The position numbers were made by a program, and so were the translations under genes. A DNA stretch of 64,000 bases, taken from assembly GCA_017540565.1 (NCBI GenBank), contig JAFYAU010000022.1, positions 1 through 64,000 on the forward strand. Reading direction: 5' to 3'. The number at the start of each line of letters is the position of its first letter. Positions within the stretch are counted from its first letter, which is position 1. Of the stretch, positions 41,661-49,428 are shown in pieces. This DNA is from Oscillospiraceae bacterium. GTDB taxonomy: Bacteria; Bacillota; Clostridia; Oscillospirales; Oscillospiraceae. A model generated the notes under the pieces. The model worked only from the letters and a program-made list of their open reading frames with translations, searched no databases and was not told the origin of the DNA.

Positions 41661-43649
41661 TCACGAGATGTCTGCCAGATCCAGGAATTCGTATCCGTGA
41701 TCGGCAATGTGCTGCTTCCGGCCGGCCAAATCGTCTCCCAGAAGCAGATCAAACATGCGTGCGGTCTCTTCGGCGTCCTCGGGCATGACCTTGATCAGCC
41801 GGCGCGTCTCCGGGTTCATGGTGGTCATCCACATCATGTCCGGATCATTCTCACCCAGGCCCTTGCTGCGGCTGATGGTGTACTTTGACCCCTCCAGATC
41901 CTTCAGGATGGACGCCTTTTCGCGTTCGGTGTAGGCGAACCACGTCTTGCCCTTGCAGTTGATCTCAAACAGGGGAGACTCGGCGATATACACGAACCCC
42001 TCGTTGATCAGCGTCGGCACCAGACGGTACAGCATCGTGAGGATCAGCGTGCGGATCTGGTAACCGTCCACGTCGGCGTCGGTGCAGATGATGACTTTGC
42101 TCCAGCGCAGGTTATCCAGGCTGAAAGTGGACAGATCCTTGTGCTTGCCGGACTTTACCTCAACACCGCAGCCCAGCACCTTCAGCAGGTCGGTGATGAT
42201 CTCGCTCTTGAAGATCCTGTTGTAATCCGCCTTCAGGCAGTTCAGGATCTTGCCCCGGACGGGCATGATGCCCTGGAAGTCTGCGTCCCTGCTCTGCTTG
42301 CAGGCGCCGAGGGCGGAGTCGCCCTCCACGATGTAGATCTCCCGGCGGGAGACGTCCCGGCTCCGGCAGTCCACGAATTTCTGCACACGGTTGGCCAGAT
42401 CGATGGTGCCGGCAAGCTTCTTGCCGATGTTCAGGCGGGTCTTCTCAGCCGCCTCCCTGGCGCGCTTGTTGATCAGCACCTGATCGGCGATCCTGTCAGC
42501 CTCGGCAGGGTGCTCGATGAAGTAGATTTCCAGCTGGCTGCGGAAGAAATCCGTCATCGCCTCCTGGACGAAGCGGTTGGTAATGGCTTTTTTCGTCTGG
42601 TTCTCATAGCTGGTCTGCGTGGAGAAACAGTTGGTCACCAGGATCAGGCAGTCCTGCACGTCCGCAAAGGAGATCTTGCTCTCGTTCTTCTGGTATTTTC
42701 CAACCTTTTTAATATGGGCGTCGATGGCATAGGGAAAGGCGTTCTTCACGGCTTTCTCCGGTGCGCCGCCGTGCTCCAACCAGGAGGAGTTATGGTAGTA
42801 CTCTATTTTCTGTATGCGGTTGGAGAAGCAGAAAGCCGCCGTGAGGCGCACCTTGTATTCCGGCTTGTCCTCCCTGTCGCGTCCGCGGCGCTCCGTCTCA
42901 ATATACACTGGGGGAGTGAGATACTGCATGTCCGCGATCTCGTTCACATAGTCCTCGATGCCCTTCTCGTAGAAGAACACCTGCTCCTCGAAGCCCTTGT
43001 CCGTCTGGTTGCGGAACAGGAAGCGCACGCCCGGATTCACCACGGCCTGACGTTTCAGCACATCCGTGTAGTACTCCGGAGGAACGGCAATGTCCGTGAA
43101 TACCTCGAGGTCCGGACGCCAGTGGGTGCGGGTGCCGGTACGCCTGCCTTTGAAGGGCTGCTTGGCCAGTTCGCCGACGATCTCTCCCTTTTTAAAGGAA
43201 AGGTCGTACTGGAAACCGTCGCGCCAGACGGTGACGTCCATGTATTCCGAAGCGTACTGCGTGGCGCAGGAGCCCAGGCCGTTGAGACCGAGGCTGAACT
43301 CATAGTTCTCCGTCTCCTCGTTGCTGTACTTTCCGCCGGCATACAGTTCGCAGAACACGAGTTCCCAGTTGTAGCAGCCTTCGGCCGCGTTCCAGTCCAC
43401 CGGACAGCCACGGCCGTAGTCCTCCACCTGGACGGAAAGGTCGGCAAAACGGGTCACGACGATCTCGCTGCCATGCCCCTCTCTGGCCTCGTCGATGGAG
43501 TTGGAAAGGATCTCGAAAACCGCATGTTCGCATCCGTCCAGCCCGTCGGAGCCGAAAATGACGCCGGGACGCTTTCGGACGCGGTCCGCCCCCTTCAGAC
43601 TGACGATGCTCTCGTTATCATATGTCTGCTTGTTTGCTGCTTTCTTCAT
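41661..43649 (-). CDS. parE: DNA topoisomerase IV subunit B (gyrase B-like)
   Basis: A 662-residue ATPase subunit. The GHKL ATPase core (ILSNSIDEAREGHG, VEDYGRGCPVDW, LGLNGLGSCATQY), the transducer, and the Toprim domain with EGDSALGACKQSRD and ICTDADVDGYQI are all present, together with the C-terminal 'SRSKGLGENDPDMMW'. It is one of the divergent GyrB-like proteins of Clostridia and pairs with the A subunit encoded next. The ATG at 43649 follows AGGGGA; a longer frame overlaps the promoter. First gene of a run that continues to the fumarase beta gene. Confidence 0.87.
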   Translation of the reverse strand: MKKAANKQTYDNESIVSLKGADRVRKRPGVIFGSDGLDGCEHAVFEILSNSIDEAREGHGSEIVVTRFADLSVQVEDYGRGCPVDWNAAEGCYNWELVFCELYAGGKYSNEETENYEFSLGLNGLGSCATQYASEYMDVTVWRDGFQYDLSFKKGEIVGELAKQPFKGRRTGTRTHWRPDLEVFTDIAVPPEYYTDVLKRQAVVNPGVRFLFRNQTDKGFEEQVFFYEKGIEDYVNEIADMQYLTPPVYIETERRGRDREDKPEYKVRLTAAFCFSNRIQKIEYYHNSSWLEHGGAPEKAVKNAFPYAIDAHIKKVGKYQKNESKISFADVQDCLILVTNCFSTQTSYENQTKKAITNRFVQEAMTDFFRSQLEIYFIEHPAEADRIADQVLINKRAREAAEKTRLNIGKKLAGTIDLANRVQKFVDCRSRDVSRREIYIVEGDSALGACKQSRDADFQGIMPVRGKILNCLKADYNRIFKSEIITDLLKVLGCGVEVKSGKHKDLSTFSLDNLRWSKVIICTDADVDGYQIRTLILTMLYRLVPTLINEGFVYIAESPLFEINCKGKTWFAYTEREKASILKDLEGSKYTISRSKGLGENDPDMMWMTTMNPETRRLIKVMPEDAEETARMFDLLLGDDLAGRKQHIADHGYEFLDLADIS

Positions 43650-43698
43650 GTAAATCCCCTGTATGCTGAATAATCTATATATTGTTGACAGAAATGCC

Positions 43699-43728
43699 AT
43701 TATATCATTTATATAGTATAAACTATAT
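43699..43728 (-). promoter_or_regulatory. Promoter with inverted repeat upstream of parE
   Basis: A minus-strand TATAAT (43699-43704) has a perfect inverted repeat just upstream, ATATAGT (43711-43717) and ACTATAT (43722-43728) around four bases. It covers the place of the -35 box, for which no good match is seen. A regulator bound here could activate or repress the topoisomerase operon. Confidence 0.55.
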
Positions 43729-43827
43729 CCGGAGACGTTTCAATAGCAACTTCTCCCGCCTTGCGGGGATCCGGGCGGGGACGGGGGGAGAGAGATAAAA
43801 AAACGTGAAAAAAGTGCAGAAAAACAC

Positions 43828-43856
43828 TTGTTTTTTATTCTGCGGTCTGCTAAAAT
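43828..43856 (+). promoter_or_regulatory. Promoter of rpsB-tsf
   Basis: TTGTTT (43828-43833), 17 bases, TAAAAT (43851-43856), about 105 bases upstream of rpsB. Confidence 0.75.
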
Positions 43857-43861
43857 ACACG

Positions 43862-43925
43862 GGCATTACGCACGGGGGCGGACTTCGGGCCGGGTGCCGC
43901 AAGGTCGGCCCGGGGGACGAAGCTC
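43862..43925 (+). ncRNA. Structured 5' leader of rpsB
   Basis: The leader can fold into a long hairpin: CTTCG (43883-43887) with CGAAG (43918-43922) and GGGCCG (43887-43892) with CGGCCC (43906-43911). The rpsB operon is autoregulated by S2 through its leader in many bacteria. This leader may do the same, but I do not recognise a known family. Confidence 0.4.
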
Positions 43926-43959
43926 CCGGAGGTAAAAACATTTTTAGGAGGAGATTCCA

Positions 43960-44709
43960 ATGGCAGTAGTATCCATGAAACAGCTGCTGGAGGCCGGCGT
44001 TCACTTCGGCCATCAGACCAGACGCTGGAACCCCAAGATGGCTCCGTATATCTATATGGAGCGCAACGGCATTTACATCATCGATCTGCAGAAGACGGTG
44101 AAAAAGCTGGAGGAAGCCTACAGCTTCGTCCGCGAGACCGCCGCCGAGGGCGGAACGATCCTGTTTGTCGGCACCAAGAAGCAGGCGCAGGATTCCGTCC
44201 GTGAAGAGGCTGAGCGCGTCGGCATGTATTACGTCAACGCCAGATGGCTCGGCGGCATGCTCACCAACTTCCGCACCATGCGCACCCGTATCGACCGGCT
44301 GGCCCAGCTGCGCAAGATGCAGGAGGACGGCACGTTCGATATGCTTCCCAAGAAGGAGGTCATCAAGCACACCCTCGAGATCGCCAAGCTGGAGAAGTAT
44401 CTCGGCGGCGTGAAAGAGATGAAGAAGCTGCCCAGCGCCCTGTTCGTCGTGGATCCCCGCAAGGAGCGCAACGCCATCGCTGAGGCCAGAAAGCTGCATA
44501 TTCCGATCGTGGCCATCGTCGACACGAACTGCGACCCCGATGAGATCGATTACGTTATCCCGGGCAACGATGACGCCATCCGTGCCATCCGCCTGATCGC
44601 CTCCACCATGGCCAACGCCGTTGTGGAAGGCCGTCAGGGAAGAGAAGACGGACCGGCAGAGGAAGCGACGGCCGAGGCGGCCGTACCGGCGGAAGGAGAG
44701 GCTGAATAA
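43960..44709 (+). CDS. rpsB: 30S ribosomal protein S2
   Basis: A 249-residue S2. Typical segments are [19 protein letters not shown], '[17 protein letters not shown]', 'FVGTKKQAQ' and '[26 protein letters not shown]'. Positions 230-249 are an acidic Ala/Glu-rich tail. AGGAGGAG precedes the ATG. It is co-transcribed with tsf, overlapping at TAATG. Confidence 0.99.
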   Translation: MAVVSMKQLLEAGVHFGHQTRRWNPKMAPYIYMERNGIYIIDLQKTVKKLEEAYSFVRETAAEGGTILFVGTKKQAQDSVREEAERVGMYYVNARWLGGMLTNFRTMRTRIDRLAQLRKMQEDGTFDMLPKKEVIKHTLEIAKLEKYLGGVKEMKKLPSALFVVDPRKERNAIAEARKLHIPIVAIVDTNCDPDEIDYVIPGNDDAIRAIRLIASTMANAVVEGRQGREDGPAEEATAEAAVPAEGEAE

Positions 44710-45626
44710 TGGCATTTACCGCACAGGACGTTAAGAATCTTCGCGAGATGACCGGCGTCGGCATGATGGACTGCAAGAAGGCCCTGACTGCTTCCGACGG
44801 AGACGTGGACAAGGCCATTGAGTGGCTCCGTGAAAAGGGCCTGGCCGCTGCGCAGAAGAAGGCCGGCAGAATCGCTGCCGAGGGAATGGCTTATGCCGCC
44901 ATCATCGACGGTGTGGGCGTCGTGGTCGAGGTCAATGCCGAGACCGACTTCGTTGCAAAGAACGAGAAGTTCGTGGATTACGTCAAGGGCGTGGCCGCTG
45001 TCATCGCCAAGGAAGCCCCCGCTGATCTGGAGGCTCTTCTTGCCGCTCCCTTCGGCAACGGCAAGACCGTTGTCGAGCAGCAGCAGGAGATGGTCTTGGT
45101 CATCGGTGAGAACATCAACGTGCGCCGTTTTGCCCGTTATGACACTGGTGTCAACGTGCCTTACATCCATGCCGGCGGCAAGATCGGCGTCATGGTAAAC
45201 ATGGAAGTCGAGAACATCGCCGATGAGGCCGCTCTCACCGAGCTGGGCAAGGATGTCGCGATGCAGATCGCTGCCATGAACCCCGCTTTCCTCGACAAGT
45301 CCCAGGTGGACGCCTCCACGCTGGACAAGGAGAAGGAAATCCTCACCGTTCAGGCCAAGCAGGATCCGAAGAATGCCAACAAGCCCGACAACATCATTGA
45401 GAAGATGGTCATGGGCCGCATCGGCAAGTACTATGAGGAGAACTGCCTGATGCAGCAGGCTTTCGTCAAGGAGAACAAAATCTCCGTCGAGAAGCACGTT
45501 GCCGAGGTCGCTAAGCAGCTGGGCGGCAAGATCACCGTTAAGTCCTTCACCCGTTTTGAGAAGGGCGAGGGCATCGAGAAGAAGGAAGAGAATCTCGCCG
45601 CAGAGATCGCTTCCATGATCAAGTAA
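44709..45626 (+). CDS. tsf: Translation elongation factor Ts
   Basis: A 305-residue EF-Ts, the nucleotide exchange factor of EF-Tu. The N-terminal UBA-like domain (VKNLREMTGVGMMDCKKAL), the core 'VEVNAETDFVAKNEKF' and a C-terminal coiled region are present. The start overlaps the rpsB stop codon. Codon use is strongly biased to C/G-ending codons, as for a highly expressed gene. A clear terminator follows 16 bases later. Confidence 0.99.
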   Translation: MAFTAQDVKNLREMTGVGMMDCKKALTASDGDVDKAIEWLREKGLAAAQKKAGRIAAEGMAYAAIIDGVGVVVEVNAETDFVAKNEKFVDYVKGVAAVIAKEAPADLEALLAAPFGNGKTVVEQQQEMVLVIGENINVRRFARYDTGVNVPYIHAGGKIGVMVNMEVENIADEAALTELGKDVAMQIAAMNPAFLDKSQVDASTLDKEKEILTVQAKQDPKNANKPDNIIEKMVMGRIGKYYEENCLMQQAFVKENKISVEKHVAEVAKQLGGKITVKSFTRFEKGEGIEKKEENLAAEIASMIK

Positions 45627-45642
45627 GCATTCCGCAAGACAG

Positions 45643-45674
45643 ACGCCCGGGTGGATTTCACCCGGGCGTTCTTG
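45643..45674 (+). terminator. Terminator of rpsB-tsf
   Basis: ACGCCCGGGTG (45643-45653) and CACCCGGGCGT (45659-45669) form a perfect 11-bp stem, followed by TCTTGTT. Possibly bidirectional with the convergent kdpE. Confidence 0.9.
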
Positions 45675-45683
45675 TTGCACAGA

Positions 45684-45711
45684 AGTTTACAATAATTATA
45701 TTATGTTATAT
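45684..45711 (+). other. dif-like recombination site A
   Basis: Left arm AGTTTACAATA, centre ATTATA, right arm TTATGTTATAT: an 11-6-11 pattern like XerC/XerD dif sites. It lies 15 bases past the rpsB-tsf terminator stem and 19 bases before the end of kdpE, between convergent genes, where a promoter or operator would be pointless. Four more copies occur at 54.8-58.1 kb. Of the five this one is alone in housekeeping surroundings and may be the native site. Confidence 0.6.
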
Positions 45712-45730
45712 TCCGGAGGCGCCGGCGCGC

Positions 45731-46432
45731 TCAGTCCACTCTGACCATCCGGTAGCCGATGCCGATATGTGTCTGTATGTAGCGGGGGGAGTCCGGAGAA
45801 GCTTCCAGTTTTTTTCTCAGGGTCGTCATGAAAACGCGCAGAGAGGCGATATCGTTGTCCCAGCTCCTGCCCCATATGTTCTGGGTGATGTACGTGTGGG
45901 TCAGCACCTTTCCGGTGTTTCTGGCCAGAAGGCAGAGCAGGCGGTATTCCATGGGGGTCAGTTTCAGTTCCTCGCCGCCGATGCTGGCGCAGCCGGCGGA
46001 ATAGTCGATGGTCAGTTTCCCGTTCGTATAGACGGACTGGTCCGGGGATCCGTCGGCGTTCATCAGCATGAGCCGGCGCTCCGTTACGCGCAGCCGCGCC
46101 AGAAGCTCCTCCACGGAGAAGGGCTTTGTGAGATAATCGTCCGCCCCGGCGTCCAGGATCTCCGTTTTGTCCGAATCCTCGCTTCTTGCGCTGATGACGA
46201 TGATCGGCATGTTGGACCAGGTACGGATCTGACGGATGACGTCGATGCCGTCCATGTCGGGAAGGCCGAGGTCGAGAAACACGACGGATGGGTTGTGCGT
46301 CGCCGCCATCATGACCGCTTCCTTGCCGTTGACCGCGGTAAGGTAACGGTAGTCATGCGTCTTGAGCGTGGTGGTGATCAGGTTCCTGACGGAAGCGTCA
46401 TCCTCGACCACCAGAACGACGGTGTTATTCAT
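45731..46432 (-). CDS. kdpE: KdpE-type response regulator
   Basis: A 233-residue OmpR-family regulator. The receiver has the acidic pair (VVEDDAS), phosphoacceptor Asp in VFLDLGLPDMDG (about residue 55), and KPF; the winged helix has 'LTPMEYRLLCLLARNTGKVLTHTYI' and 'YIQTHIGIGYRMV', closest to KdpE. The ATG at 46432 overlaps the end of the kinase gene by eight bases, within GGAGGTG. It probably controls the potassium genes upstream in its own operon, since no kdpFABC is present here. Confidence 0.92.
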   Translation of the reverse strand: MNNTVVLVVEDDASVRNLITTTLKTHDYRYLTAVNGKEAVMMAATHNPSVVFLDLGLPDMDGIDVIRQIRTWSNMPIIVISARSEDSDKTEILDAGADDYLTKPFSVEELLARLRVTERRLMLMNADGSPDQSVYTNGKLTIDYSAGCASIGGEELKLTPMEYRLLCLLARNTGKVLTHTYITQNIWGRSWDNDIASLRVFMTTLRKKLEASPDSPRYIQTHIGIGYRMVRVD

Positions 46433-48410
46433 TGATCGGCACCTCCTTCGCGGGCAGAGAGATGGTGAAGCAGCATCCGGAGGGTTCGTTGTCCCTGAGC
46501 GTAATGCTCCCGTGGTGGGCTTCCATGATGGAACGGCAGAGCGCGAGTCCGAGGCCCATGCCGCGGCGTCCGTCGGCGACTGTGCTCTGTCCGGTATAGA
46601 ACATCTCGAAGACATGCGGCTTGACGTCGTCCGGGATGCCGGGACCGTTGTCGCAGACGGTGACGAACGCCGATTCCCCGTCCTGCCCGCTCCGGATGAC
46701 GATCTCCGAGCCTTCCGGGGTATATTTGACGGCGTTGTTGATCAGATTTGACAGCACCTGCGTGATGAGGCGCGTATCCATGTTTACCAGAAGAATGTCG
46801 TCGCTGCCGGCGACGGTGATTCGGTGACGGACCGCATTCCTGTCCACATGCTTCAGCGCTTCATCGATAACGTCACCCAGCACGTCCAGAGACAGGTGGA
46901 GATCCATCTGTCCGTTTTCTATCCGGGAGATGGAGAGAAGATTCTCCACGAGGCCGATGAGCCAGGCCGAATCGTCGTAGATGTCGGAAAAGATCTGCTG
47001 AAGCGTGTCCCCGTCCAGCTGCCGGTAATGGGACAGCAGGTTGGAGGCGTTCCCGGAAATGGAGGTGAGGGGGGTGCGTATGTCATGGGAGATGGAGCGC
47101 AGCAGATTGGAGCGCAGCTGCTCGTTGCGGACCATGACAGCGGTCCGTTCCTTTTCCTCCGCGTTGCGAAGATTCTCCAGCGCCAGGGCGCATTCCCCGA
47201 GGATGGACGTCAGAACGCTGTTTTCGAAAGGCTCCGGCGCGGCACCGTTGAGGTAAATGGCAATCACCCCGTAGCAGTAGCTGTTCTGGCAGATGGCATG
47301 GTACTGCGCCTTTGCCCTGCCGTGATCCTCCATCCGGAAGCCGGCGGCTTTCTGGGTGCGGAAAACGCGCTCGGCCAGTTCCCGCTCGTCGGCGTCCGGC
47401 TCCTCCTCCTCATCGGAGGGATGCATGGCACTGAATGGGATACGGTCGCCCAGGCCGCCGTTCTCAGAGCGCGGATATACGATCACGTCCCGGTCCAGCA
47501 GGGTTATGATCTGACGGGCCATCGTCCTTATGATGTCGTCCGCACTCTTCGCGTTCTGCAGGAGCTGATCCGTATCGAACAGGACCTTCGCACGGAAAGC
47601 TTCCCGGGCAGCCTGGCGGGTGTTCCGCTTCATCCTGTTGGCGAGAGAGCCGGTGATCAGGGAAGAGATCAGCATGATGGCGAAGGTCACAGCATATTCC
47701 GGTTCATACGTATGAAAACTGAACCGGGGATCGATGAAGAACCAGTTGAACAGCAGGACGCTGGCAAGCGAGCCGATGACGCCGTACAGGGGACTCACGG
47801 TGATCACGGAGATGACAAGAACGCCGAGGATGTATACCGTGATGATATTGGCCTCGGAGAATTCGAACAGCATGAAGAGCAGACCGATGCCCGTGGCGGC
47901 GACCAGCAGAAGAAGGGTGATGAGCGTGTCCTTCAGGGTCGGGCGGATCTGATCAGAGATGTGGAACCGCTCCTTCTGCTGCTGCAGATCGGCGGCGGAG
48001 TCCGGAATGATATATACGTCCACGTCCGGGGCGTTGAGAATGATCTGTTCCGTCAGCGGCGCCTTGCTCCAGAAATGACGCCTTCTGGCGCCGCTCTGTC
48101 CGACGACGATCTTCGTCGTGTCGGACACATGGGCATATTCGGCCACCTGTACCGGGATGTCGTCCCCTATGACCGTAGCGACAGACGCGCCGTTCTGTTC
48201 GGCGAACCGGAGATTGCTTTCCAGACGTAGCCTGTCCTCTTCGGACAGGGATTCAAAACCCGTCGGCTTTACATAGATCGCGGTCAGGGACGCGCGGAAA
48301 GCCTCCGCCATCCTGGCGGCCGCGGCGATGACCTTTCGGTTGGAAGGCGAAGGCGAAACGCAGACGAGAATGCGCTCGCCCGATTCCTCATTTTTGATGA
48401 TAGCATCCAT
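46425..48410 (-). CDS. kdpD: KdpD-like sensor kinase without the N-terminal KdpD domain
   Basis: A 661-residue kinase. It begins with a universal-stress-protein-like domain (about 12-130, 'RILVCVSPSPSNRKVI', 'IVVGQSGARRRHFW'). Four DUF4118-type membrane helices (about 160-260), a GAF-like domain (about 275-405), HisKA with SISHDIRTPLTSISG and an HATPase domain follow. Full-length KdpD (about 890 residues) has an additional 370-residue N-terminal P-loop/KdpD domain, which is absent here. This short form is common in Firmicutes where it is linked to Trk/Ktr systems. It should sense K+ or turgor and phosphorylate the adjacent regulator. Confidence 0.9.
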   Translation of the reverse strand: MDAIIKNEESGERILVCVSPSPSNRKVIAAAARMAEAFRASLTAIYVKPTGFESLSEEDRLRLESNLRFAEQNGASVATVIGDDIPVQVAEYAHVSDTTKIVVGQSGARRRHFWSKAPLTEQIILNAPDVDVYIIPDSAADLQQQKERFHISDQIRPTLKDTLITLLLLVAATGIGLLFMLFEFSEANIITVYILGVLVISVITVSPLYGVIGSLASVLLFNWFFIDPRFSFHTYEPEYAVTFAIMLISSLITGSLANRMKRNTRQAAREAFRAKVLFDTDQLLQNAKSADDIIRTMARQIITLLDRDVIVYPRSENGGLGDRIPFSAMHPSDEEEEPDADERELAERVFRTQKAAGFRMEDHGRAKAQYHAICQNSYCYGVIAIYLNGAAPEPFENSVLTSILGECALALENLRNAEEKERTAVMVRNEQLRSNLLRSISHDIRTPLTSISGNASNLLSHYRQLDGDTLQQIFSDIYDDSAWLIGLVENLLSISRIENGQMDLHLSLDVLGDVIDEALKHVDRNAVRHRITVAGSDDILLVNMDTRLITQVLSNLINNAVKYTPEGSEIVIRSGQDGESAFVTVCDNGPGIPDDVKPHVFEMFYTGQSTVADGRRGMGLGLALCRSIMEAHHGSITLRDNEPSGCCFTISLPAKEVPINE

Positions 48411-48445
48411 ATCCGCACCGCCCGTTTTTTCTTATCATATCACAA

Positions 48446-48736
48446 TTATGGGGCGCGTTCCACATCGGTTCCGTCGATTTCGTCGAAGGGAATGCTCACG
48501 CCGTCGATGCGCACGGTGACGGAATCGGAGCCGTACTGTTCCTTCAGGCGCGCGACGGCCTCCGCAATCTCTTCCAGGCTGCTTTCAGAGGTGCTGAACA
48601 CGAATTCCTCCGGCGGTCTGGATCGGCGGGCCGAAAAACCCCGGAAAAGCGCACCGAAGCGGCGGAACAGTTCACCTCCGAACCAGAGGAGCGCGAACAG
48701 AGCCGCGACGATCAGGATCAGTATGATATCTTTCAT
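48446..48736 (-). CDS. Small membrane protein within the potassium operon
   Basis: A 96-residue protein I do not recognise. One N-terminal membrane helix (about 3-21) is followed by a basic stretch (about 25-42) and a soluble C-terminal half ('SLEEIAEAVARLKEQYGSDSVTVRIDGVSIPF'). It sits between trkA and kdpD with gaps of 30 and 35 bases in the same direction, so it is probably co-expressed. It could be an accessory subunit of the channel or of the kinase; this is inferred from position. Confidence 0.65.
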   Translation of the reverse strand: MKDIILILIVAALFALLWFGGELFRRFGALFRGFSARRSRPPEEFVFSTSESSLEEIAEAVARLKEQYGSDSVTVRIDGVSIPFDEIDGTDVERAP

Positions 48737-48766
48737 GAAAGCCGCCTCCCCGCCGCTCTCCGGAAC

Positions 48767-49414
48767 TCACATGCGGAAGGTCTTCCGGAGCGCTTTTTTC
48801 TCTCCCAGCACCAGCATGGTGTCGCTGGGGTTCAGGACCGAATCGGGCGTGACCGAGAGATTCATGCGCCCGTTTTCCTTCAGGGCCATGATCGTCACCC
48901 CGTATTTTCTGCGTATGTCGATCTGGCCGACGGTCTTGCCCGCCCATTCCTTCGGTATGGGAACCTCGAAGATGGCGTGCGTATCGTCGAGCCGGATGTA
49001 ATCCAGGACGTGGTCTGAGGCGTACCGGATGGCGGCCCATTCCGCGACCTGCTTCTCGGGGTTGATCACCTCATCGGCGCCGTTCCGCAGCAGGAATTTG
49101 GCCTGCACATCCCGGTCCGCGCGGGAAACGACGAATTTCCCGCCGAGCTCTTTCAGCAGGGAAGTCGTTTCCAGAGAACTCTGGAAATCCCCTCCGATAG
49201 TCACGATGCACACGTCGTAATTGTCTACGCCCAGGGAGCGGAGGAACGATTCGTTCGTGCTGTCCCCGATCTGCGCGTCCGTTACCAGAGGCAGCACGCA
49301 GTTGATCCGCTCCTCGTCCTTGTCTACGGCCATCACCTGATGGCCCTGTTCCTGAAACTGCCTGGCAAGAAGGGAACCGAAGCGGTTGACCCCGATCAGC
49401 AGAATGAATCTCAT
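48767..49414 (-). CDS. trkA: TrkA/KtrA-type potassium uptake regulatory subunit
   Basis: A 215-residue RCK protein: an N-terminal Rossmann domain (MRFILLIGVNRFGSLLA, acidic VDKDEERI end of strand 2) that binds NAD(H) or ATP/ADP, and a C-terminal TrkA_C domain (about 140-215). One RCK unit makes it KtrA-like rather than the tandem TrkA of Proteobacteria. The nucleotide loop is GVNRFG, with Asn where most have Gly. The ATG at 49414 is behind AAAGGAGG. It gates the TrkH channel encoded upstream. Confidence 0.94.
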   Translation of the reverse strand: MRFILLIGVNRFGSLLARQFQEQGHQVMAVDKDEERINCVLPLVTDAQIGDSTNESFLRSLGVDNYDVCIVTIGGDFQSSLETTSLLKELGGKFVVSRADRDVQAKFLLRNGADEVINPEKQVAEWAAIRYASDHVLDYIRLDDTHAIFEVPIPKEWAGKTVGQIDIRRKYGVTIMALKENGRMNLSVTPDSVLNPSDTMLVLGEKKALRKTFRM

Positions 49415-49428
49415 GTTGAATGCCTCCT

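Noticed and set aside
46435..46615. N-terminal extension of KdpE
   Set aside because: The extra 61 residues are Arg/Pro/Ser-rich and lie opposite and inside the end of the kinase gene; the ATG at 46432 has a good ribosome site and gives a normal-length regulator.
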